Below, one piece after another: positions 45,276-51,039 of a stretch of DNA of 64,000 bases. The first letter of the stretch is position 1. Each line of letters opens with the position of its first letter. The stretch is taken from the NCBI RefSeq assembly GCF_016863635.1, contig NZ_BOPG01000012.1, forward strand, positions 434,001-498,000, given 5' to 3'. The position numbers and the translations under genes were made by a program. The DNA comes from Virgisporangium aurantiacum. GTDB lineage: Bacteria; Actinomycetota; Actinomycetes; Mycobacteriales; Micromonosporaceae. Below the pieces are notes generated by a model that had not been told where the DNA came from, made no database searches, and saw only the letters and a program-made list of their open reading frames with translations.

Positions 45276-45315
45276 CCAGTTGGGCCCAGTTAGGCCCAGT
45301 TGGGTCCAGTTGGAC
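45276..45315. repeat. Four tandem 10-bp repeats (CCAGTTGGGC type)
   Basis: CCAGTTGGGC, CCAGTTAGGC, CCAGTTGGGT, CCAGTTGGAC in direct tandem with 10-bp period, followed by further GGTTGGGTGC words to 45352. The helical-turn period and word sharing with the 44392 hairpin look iteron-like. Lies just before the pilin remnant. Confidence 0.6.
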
Positions 45316-45399
45316 CCCGGTTGGGTGCGGGCCGCTGAGTTGGGTGCCCAACCGGAGCCCTTGGTGGACGAAGTGTGAACACCGAACCGCAATCCGTCT

Positions 45400-45609
45400 G
45401 CCGACCGTCGCCGGCATCGCCGGCGAGACGGTCACGGCGTCGGCATCCGCCGCTGTGGCCGCAAGCCCGCCGCATGCGGTCAATGACCTGCCCACGGTGA
45501 TCGGAAACATGACGCCGCGGTCACCACCCTGTTCTTGATCATCGGCGGCGCCCGGCACCTGATGGCCGACGACGATCCGTCCGAGGTCGAACGCGCCAAA
45601 GGCGCGCTG
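45400..45609 (+). pseudogene. Remnant of a T4SS pilin (VirB2/TrbC-like) gene
   Basis: Two frames together read ETVTASASAAVAASP, VNDLPTVIGNMT and, after a frameshift near 45510, VTTLFLIIGGARHLMADDDP then SEVERAKGAL. This is the order of the small two-helix pilins in actinobacterial conjugative elements (DLPTVIxNL, TM1, TLFLxxGGxRYLMAGGDPxEVExAK), with the first membrane helix deleted. No intact start or complete frame remains. Confidence 0.5.
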
Positions 45610-45986
45610 AAGCCGGCGATCGTCCGTATTCGCCTGCGCCTGGCAGGCCGCCACCGCCCGCGCCCACCGCCCCAACCCGAACGCCGCGACGCCATCTGCT
45701 ACACCGACGAAGCCCAATCGACGAAGCCCACAACGTCCTCACCCTCGCCGGCTCCGTCACCGACATGCTCGCCGAAGCCCGCGGCTACGCCCCCGAACAA
45801 GATCTACTTTGCCTGCTCCCCCGAGGACGCAACCCAACTAGCCACACCCAACCCGAACTCGACAGCCACGACCTCGCCCACCTCGGACGCCTACACCCCG
45901 CCGTGCGCCTCGTCGTGTCCGCCCGGCAGACCACCGCATTCACCATGTGCACCTGGCATGCGCTTCTGATCGTCGGCGAAGCGTGA
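45610..45986 (+). pseudogene. Remnant of a T4SS/conjugative transfer ATPase (C-terminal part)
   Basis: Fragments in two frames: AICYTDEA then DEAHNVLTLAGSVTDMLAEA RGY split by a 14-bp tandem duplication (CGACGAAGCCCAAT near 45709-45735); NKIYFACSPEDATQLA in one frame; and HTQPELDSHDLAHLGR then AVRLVVSARQTTAFTM in another. Together they follow the C-terminus of actinobacterial HerA/TraG-like conjugation ATPases, with a deletion after EARGY and several frameshifts. Stop at 45986. Confidence 0.6.
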
Positions 45987-46166
45987 CTGCCGCGCAGACA
46001 CGGACGGCGACGGACGCGGCAAAGGCCGGGCCGAAACCCGGAAGGCCTCCACCGAGCACCGGCCGAGGCCGTAAGGGGGAGGTACCTACCGGCACACATC
46101 CGATCCGGCCATCACCGCTTTCACTGTCGTCAGGCACCGGCCGGCACCCCGGATTCGCTGCGTGCG

Positions 46167-46277
46167 ATGTCCTGCCGGCTGCAGCCGCGCGACTACGTGC
46201 CGGCCGATCTTCTCAATGAGCACCGCATGCTCACCACCGCTCAGATCTCGGCGACCGGCGAGTCTGCCGCGAGAGCA
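46167..46277 (+). pseudogene. Remnant of a replication-relaxation family gene (N-terminus)
   Basis: MSCRLQPRDYVPADLL followed by NEHRMLTTAQISA matches the opening winged-helix segment of Replic_Relax proteins (RLTPRDRxILxxLAEHRVLTTxQIA). The similarity ends where the neighbouring minus-strand gene begins. It follows the ATPase remnant by 180 bp, the usual order in actinobacterial integrative conjugative elements. The 180 bp between shows no gene. Confidence 0.5.
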
Positions 46278-46883
46278 TTAACGCGCCCAGCGGCCGATCG
46301 CCCGGGCGGTGCCGACCAGGCACTGCACCTCGACCGGAAACCCCGCCAGCGCGTGTCCGGTCAACCGCAGGTGACCCTCCAGGCATACCAGGGTGTTCCG
46401 TCGCGGCCCGGTCAGGATGAGCGGCGCGAAACGATCCCCTCGCCGGACGGCACGAGCGGCCGCGACAAATCTGTGGTTCGACACGTCGAATGCGCGCATC
46501 CCTGCCTGGATGCGGTCGGCGGCATCGCGAGGCAGTCGGCTGCCGCCCGACAACTCATTCCAGTACGGGTAGTCGATGTAGCGCACTCGCGCCAGCTCGT
46601 CCGGTGTCAACACCGCCCGGACCCAGCGAACGCGAGCGGGAAAGTCCTTGAACAGATCACGGTTCTCGCCGTAGCCGCGGGTGGCCGCCAGCAGGCCCCG
46701 TCGTGCCCGGTTCGCATCGGGGTCGGCCGGGTCTGCCTCCGTCAGCAGGTGCTCGGACTCACCGGCGGCCGCCAGTGCCCGTCGGATCCCCGCACCGAAC
46801 CTTGGACTTGTCAGCTCGCCGAGCAGGAAGCAGGCGACCATTTCGTCTTCGCTGCTGTCGCTGATGATCCGCACGTCGGCCAT
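46278..46883 (-). CDS. Conserved actinobacterial hypothetical protein
   Basis: 201 residues from the ATG at 46883; a longer open frame upstream is antisense to other genes. Distinct features: IISDSSEDEMVACFLLGELTS at the N-terminus, DLFKDFPARVRWVRAVLTPDEL, RYIDYPYWNELSGGSRLPRDAADRI, and a C-terminal VCLEGHLRLTGHALAG that recalls the GExRxxA loop of ParB/Srx-like folds. No enzymatic function can be assigned. It borders the decayed mobile element and may be cargo or a flanking gene. A TAA stop, rare here, falls at the junction with the relic. Confidence 0.7.
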   Translation of the reverse strand: MADVRIISDSSEDEMVACFLLGELTSPRFGAGIRRALAAAGESEHLLTEADPADPDANRARRGLLAATRGYGENRDLFKDFPARVRWVRAVLTPDELARVRYIDYPYWNELSGGSRLPRDAADRIQAGMRAFDVSNHRFVAAARAVRRGDRFAPLILTGPRRNTLVCLEGHLRLTGHALAGFPVEVQCLVGTARAIGRWAR

Positions 46884-46900
46884 TATCAGCCTCGCCGGTG

Positions 46901-47017
46901 GTGCGTACCGGCTCGCCCTTGATCGACGTGCTCGGCGGCGACGTCGTTCTCGACGCCGCCCTGACGACCGGAACCACGGTGACGGTGACCCTCCCGACCC
47001 GTGGTCCGTCATGGTGA
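46901..47017 (+). pseudogene. C-terminal scrap of a histidine-kinase ATPase domain
   Basis: One frame reads IDVLGGDVVLDAALTTGTTV then TVTLPT before a stop, the characteristic end of HATPase domains (LGGxxxxxSxxGxGTTVxxxLP). Nothing of the rest of a kinase is present. It lies in the short gap between two minus-strand genes and overlaps the end of the hydroxylase by 9 bp. Confidence 0.45.
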
Positions 47018-47698
47018 ATGGAGCGCCTTGGCCGTCGGCGAGGGTGGCACGGTCTGCGGGTCGGCATAGGTGCCCAGGATCCGGTCGGCGGTGCCGGCGG
47101 TGGTGACGGTGAACCAGTAGTGCTCGTTGCGGTAGTGGTGCAGGCGGTGGTTTCGCCAGACCGCGCGGTAGAGCCGGGTACGTGGGCGGTAGTCGCTGTG
47201 GATGAGGTAGTGCGTCCACTCGTAGCACAGGCCCAGCGCGCCGAGCACGACGAGGAAGGTCAGGCCGAGCGCGAGGCGCGGGAAGGCCAACAGGCCGACG
47301 GCGGTGAACGCCGCGAGCACCCACAGCAGCGCCTGCCACGGGATGAACACCAGCGGCACGTCGCGTGGATCGGCGTGGTGCTCGCGGTGCTTGCGCGCCA
47401 ACAGCGGGTCGATGGTGAAGCGACCCCACCGTTTGGGGCGCCAGTGCAGAATCGCGGTGTGCACCGTCCACTCGGAGAACGGGAACGCGGCCACCATCAG
47501 CAGCGGTAGCCAGGCGTCGCTGAGCTGCCAGTCACCGGCGACGACGCGAGCGGTCGTGGCCGCGACGAACACGGCGCCGATGAGCCACGGCGAGGGGTGC
47601 CCGACGAAGTCGACGGCGGCCCGCGTGAGCGTGAACCCCCGGCGGCGCCGGCCCGCGAGGATCGCCTCGTCGGCCTGGACTCTCAACTCCGGTGTCAT
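47009..47698 (-). CDS. Fatty acid hydroxylase/sterol desaturase superfamily membrane protein
   Basis: 229 residues. Three to four membrane helices and the di-iron His clusters HTAILH, HREHH, HYLIH and HRLHHYRNEHYWF, as in carotenoid hydroxylase/C-5 sterol desaturase-like enzymes. Likely hydroxylates or desaturates a lipid acyl chain using O2. The ATG at 47698 overlaps the stop of the GntR regulator (4 bp), so the two are coupled. Confidence 0.9.
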   Translation of the reverse strand: MTPELRVQADEAILAGRRRRGFTLTRAAVDFVGHPSPWLIGAVFVAATTARVVAGDWQLSDAWLPLLMVAAFPFSEWTVHTAILHWRPKRWGRFTIDPLLARKHREHHADPRDVPLVFIPWQALLWVLAAFTAVGLLAFPRLALGLTFLVVLGALGLCYEWTHYLIHSDYRPRTRLYRAVWRNHRLHHYRNEHYWFTVTTAGTADRILGTYADPQTVPPSPTAKALHSP

Positions 47699-48417
47699 CG
47701 GTGAGCCTCCAATTGGTCGATGGCGTCCAGCAGAGCGGCGGTGGACGGCGTGAGGAGCTCGGCTGCGCGGCGGCGGGCCCGGCCAGGATCACCGGAAATG
47801 ACCGCCCGGGCGAGCGCGCGGTGCCGCCCGGGATCCTCGGTCAGCACGGTGGCCAACGCGTCGAGCACGGGTTCGTACGCGACCCGCAGGCTGTTGAACA
47901 TCAGCCTGAACACGATCGAACCGGTCCCGTCCACGAGCACGTCCCAGAACGCCAGTGCTCTGCGCTGCCGGTCCACCGGGTCGGCGATGTCGTCGAGCGC
48001 AGCGACGAGGTCATCCAGCGCTGGCCCGAGCGTCGGACCCGACCGCTCGGCGGCGAGTGCGGCGATCTCGGGTCCGATCCGCTGTCGAGCGTCCGCAATG
48101 GACCGGGCCACGGACAGGTCCACCCGGCCACCGGCGGACAGCAGTTGCGCGAGCAGGTTGAGCCCGCCGTGCCGCTTGAAGTCGCGCACCGTCGTCGAGC
48201 CGCCCTGGCGCACTTCCACCAGGCCGGCGCTCGCCAGCCGTTGCAGCGCCTCGCGCACGATGGGCCGCGACACGCCCAGCACCTCGGCCAGGCGACGTTC
48301 GCTGAGCAGAGCTTCACCCGCTGCCAGCCCACCACCGACGATGTTCGCCGTCAGCTGGTCGAACACCTCGTCGCACGCCGACTTCTTCGCCACCGCCCGC
48401 AGATCCACAGCACTCAA
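47695..48417 (-). CDS. GntR-family regulator, FadR subfamily (FCD domain)
   Basis: 240 residues. N-terminal winged HTH (ANIVGGGLAAGEALLSERRLAEVLGVSRPIVREALQRLASAGLVEVRQGG) and an all-helical FCD effector domain. Upstream of, and overlapping with, a fatty acid hydroxylase gene, which it probably controls along with itself: a palindrome of FadR-operator type lies 29 bp before its start. The ligand may be a fatty acid or acyl-CoA (inference). Confidence 0.92.
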   Translation of the reverse strand: MSAVDLRAVAKKSACDEVFDQLTANIVGGGLAAGEALLSERRLAEVLGVSRPIVREALQRLASAGLVEVRQGGSTTVRDFKRHGGLNLLAQLLSAGGRVDLSVARSIADARQRIGPEIAALAAERSGPTLGPALDDLVAALDDIADPVDRQRRALAFWDVLVDGTGSIVFRLMFNSLRVAYEPVLDALATVLTEDPGRHRALARAVISGDPGRARRRAAELLTPSTAALLDAIDQLEAHR

Positions 48418-48445
48418 TGTGCCACCGGTCCGGTCAAGTGGTCAA

Positions 48446-48458
48446 GTGGTCAGACCAC
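48446..48458. promoter_or_regulatory. FadR/GntR-type operator
   Basis: GTGGTCAGACCAC, a perfect inverted repeat with the GGTC/GACC core of FadR-subfamily operators, preceded by two GGTCAAGT direct repeats (48430-48445). Upstream of the gntR start. Confidence 0.6.
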
Positions 48459-48511
48459 ACGTTCGTGTGCCCCAACCGTGTGCCGGTCAGCGGGCGTGGC
48501 TGGCCCTTCTT

Positions 48512-49159
48512 TCACGCCGCGTGGTGGGCGGAGACGCGGCACAGGTCACGGACGGTCAGTGTCCGTCCGCGTTCGAGCCGGGTCGCCAGCGCGAGGAACA
48601 GTTGGGCGGTGGTGAACGCGTCGCCCAGCGCGTGGTGCGGGGTGTACACCGGCAGGCCGATCCCGCGGGCGGCCGTCTCCAGGTTCGGCTCCGTCCCGCT
48701 GTCGGACCCGGCGAGGCGGCACGCCCGCAGCAGCGCCGCCGTGTCGACGACGGCGCGACCGAGCCGGCGGCCGCGCGGGCGCAGCGCCCGGTCGAGGAAC
48801 GCCCGCTCCACCCAGGCCGCGTGCGCGACCGGGACCCGGCCGGACAACAGGTCGATCACCTCGTCGATCACCTCGTCGAGGACCGGCGCGCCGGTGAGGT
48901 CGGCGGCGCGCAGGCCGTGGACGGTCAACGCCGCCACCGACACCGGACGGCTCGGACGCACCTCGCGGTAGACCGACCGCCCGCACGGGATCCGTCCGCC
49001 GACCACGAGCGCGACGCCGAAGGAGACGATGTCGTCACGGCTCAGGTCGAGCCCGGTCGTCTCCACGTCGAGAACACAGAACTCGGCTTCCCGCCAGGGC
49101 ATGCGCGGATCCGGTCCGGGCAGCCGCCGACGCCGTCTCATCGAACGTCTTCTCATCAT
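48512..49159 (-). CDS. DEDDh-family 3'-5' exonuclease (DnaQ-like)
   Basis: 215 residues. ExoI CVLDVETTGLD, ExoII HAAWVERAFLD (His-Asp), and ExoIII HHALGDAFTTAQL (His, Asp) give the DEDDh metal-binding set. Homologous proteins sit beside DUF294 nucleotidyltransferase genes in many bacteria. Translation is coupled: its ATG overlaps the TGA of the upstream gene (4 bp). A basic N-terminal stretch (RRRSMRRRRR) precedes the fold, and a start at the seventh codon is possible. Likely processes DNA or a nucleotide signal (inference). Confidence 0.9.
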   Translation of the reverse strand: MMRRRSMRRRRRLPGPDPRMPWREAEFCVLDVETTGLDLSRDDIVSFGVALVVGGRIPCGRSVYREVRPSRPVSVAALTVHGLRAADLTGAPVLDEVIDEVIDLLSGRVPVAHAAWVERAFLDRALRPRGRRLGRAVVDTAALLRACRLAGSDSGTEPNLETAARGIGLPVYTPHHALGDAFTTAQLFLALATRLERGRTLTVRDLCRVSAHHAA

Positions 49160-50973
49160 GCGGAGACGATCGGCTCGGCCCGCGCGATCCAGTCCCGGTC
49201 GATCCGGTTCTGGATCAGGGCGACGGCGCGGAACGACTCCCGCAGGTGCCGTCGGGTGAGCAGGTCGAGATCACGCGGGTCGATGTACGTCGACACCGTG
49301 CCTCCCGTTCGCATCGCGGCAACCTCATGGTTCAGCAGCACCGAGTAGGCGTCGCCGAAGCCGCCCGCCAACGTGTCCGCCTCGTCGGCGCTGAGCAGGC
49401 CGGTCTCGGCACCGCGGCGCAGCCGGTCGGGTGTCGTGCCGCTGGCGTCGCCGCTGACGACCGCGATCCACCGGGCCAGCCCGACGACCGGCATCAGGCC
49501 ACCGGCCTTGAGATCGAGCTGGCCGCGGTGCTCACCGGTGTGGTGGACGACGAAGTCGCGGACGAATCCGGTCGGTGGCCGCCACGCCAGTGCCTCGTCG
49601 AGCAGCGCGCGGAGGAACTGGGTGGTGCGGGTGTGCGAGCGGATCCGGTCCGTCAGCGCCCGGCCCAGCGACGGCTCGGTCAGCGGCCGGCTGTCGGCGA
49701 CCATGGCCGAGAGCAGTAACGCGTTGTCAGTGGTCGGGTCGTGCTGCCAGTGCCGGGCCGCCTCGATCCAGCCCGACCGCGACCGGCTGAACAGCGGGTT
49801 GTGGGCGTTGGCGCCGTTGACGCACAGGGTGAGCCCGCAGCGTTGGATGTCGCGGAGTACCTCGCGCGCCGCGGGCCGGATCGCCGCCGGGTCCGCCGCC
49901 GGGTCCGCCCAGACGAGCGCGGTGTCCACATCGGACAGTGGCAGCGGTTCGCGACGTGCCAGCGACCCGAGCACCACCCACGACATGCGCATCCCGTCGA
50001 GGACGGGATCACGGTGCAGCTCCAGCACGCGACGCACGATCGCGTCGACCACCGCGGCGTGCACCGCGCCGATGCGGACCGCCGGGACCCCGTCGTCGCA
50101 CAGGTCGACGATCGTCGCCGGCAGCAGGCGGGCGGCGTCGGCGAGCTCGTCGATCGTCGTGGCGTTCTCGACCGCCGCGCGGACCAGGATCGGGTCGCGG
50201 AGCTCCGCACCGGCCAGGTCGACCACCCGCACGATACCGACGGGCGCGCCGGCATCGGTGACCACGAGGTGGTGCACCCCGTGCTCGACCATGCGCACCA
50301 GGGCCGCCGCCCGCGACGCGGCCACCTCGACGGTGAGCGCGGGGACGGTCGCGAGCTCGCCGATCGGTGCGTCGGAACCGATCCGGCCCGTGGCCACCTG
50401 ACGGCGGAAGTCGTAGTCGGTGACGATCCCGAGCCCCCGCGCGGTGCGCACCAACGCGCACGAATGTCCGGCGGTGCCGATCCGCTCCGCCACGGTCCGG
50501 ACCGGATCCGCCGCCGTGGCCCAGACGATCGGACGCATCACCTGTTCCAACCGCCGGTCGGTGACGACCGCGTCGGCGCCGGTGAGCCGGGACCGTCCGG
50601 GCTTCGCGTGGACGGCCGCGAACCGCAGCAGGTCGGGCCGGTCGAGATAGGTGCGGGGATCGGGGATCCGCAGCAGCAGGCTCTCCTCGTGGACGCGCAC
50701 CAGCAGGCGCGGCGGCAGCCCGGCCAGCAGCCACAGGTGACCGAACATGTCACCCGGCCCGAGCAGGTCGACGATCCGCCCCCGGTCGAGCACCTCCAGC
50801 GCGCCGGTGCGCACCACCCAGAGATGCTCCACCCGCTCGACGTCCTCGGCGACGACCACCGCGCCGGCCGCGAAGTACTCCACCTCCACCCGCCCCACCA
50901 GCCGGTCGAGGTCCGCCTCCGGCAGGGCGTCGAACGGCGGCTGGCCGGCGAGAAAGTCGGCGATCTGCTGCAC
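49156..50973 (-). CDS. cNMP-binding / CBS-pair / DUF294 nucleotidyltransferase-like protein
   Basis: 605 residues. Domains: cNMP-binding (about 10-125; FAAGAVVVAEDVERVEHLWVV), two CBS motifs (about 145-270), a DUF294 nucleotidyltransferase fold with GSLARREPLPLSDVDTALV (GS...DxD metal site, near 335-360) and the DUF294-C helical domain. Similar to GlnD-like uridylyltransferase-related proteins that respond to cyclic and adenine nucleotides. In an operon with the exonuclease. The acyl-CoA synthetase gene upstream is 66 bp away on the same strand. Confidence 0.92.
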   Translation of the reverse strand: MQQIADFLAGQPPFDALPEADLDRLVGRVEVEYFAAGAVVVAEDVERVEHLWVVRTGALEVLDRGRIVDLLGPGDMFGHLWLLAGLPPRLLVRVHEESLLLRIPDPRTYLDRPDLLRFAAVHAKPGRSRLTGADAVVTDRRLEQVMRPIVWATAADPVRTVAERIGTAGHSCALVRTARGLGIVTDYDFRRQVATGRIGSDAPIGELATVPALTVEVAASRAAALVRMVEHGVHHLVVTDAGAPVGIVRVVDLAGAELRDPILVRAAVENATTIDELADAARLLPATIVDLCDDGVPAVRIGAVHAAVVDAIVRRVLELHRDPVLDGMRMSWVVLGSLARREPLPLSDVDTALVWADPAADPAAIRPAAREVLRDIQRCGLTLCVNGANAHNPLFSRSRSGWIEAARHWQHDPTTDNALLLSAMVADSRPLTEPSLGRALTDRIRSHTRTTQFLRALLDEALAWRPPTGFVRDFVVHHTGEHRGQLDLKAGGLMPVVGLARWIAVVSGDASGTTPDRLRRGAETGLLSADEADTLAGGFGDAYSVLLNHEVAAMRTGGTVSTYIDPRDLDLLTRRHLRESFRAVALIQNRIDRDWIARAEPIVSA

Positions 50974-51039
50974 CCGTCACCTCCGTCCGCCGAACATCGC
51001 CAGCCTCCGCCCGGACCCCGACCGCCGGCAAGAGGCCGT

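Noticed and set aside
44530..45352. CRISPR array
   Set aside because: Repeats are short (6-10 bp), irregular and lack unique spacers of constant length; no cas genes.
46884..47471. N-terminal extension of the 46278-46883 protein to 397 codons
   Set aside because: The extension is an antisense/other-frame reading of the hydroxylase gene; protein-like sequence begins at the Met at 46883.
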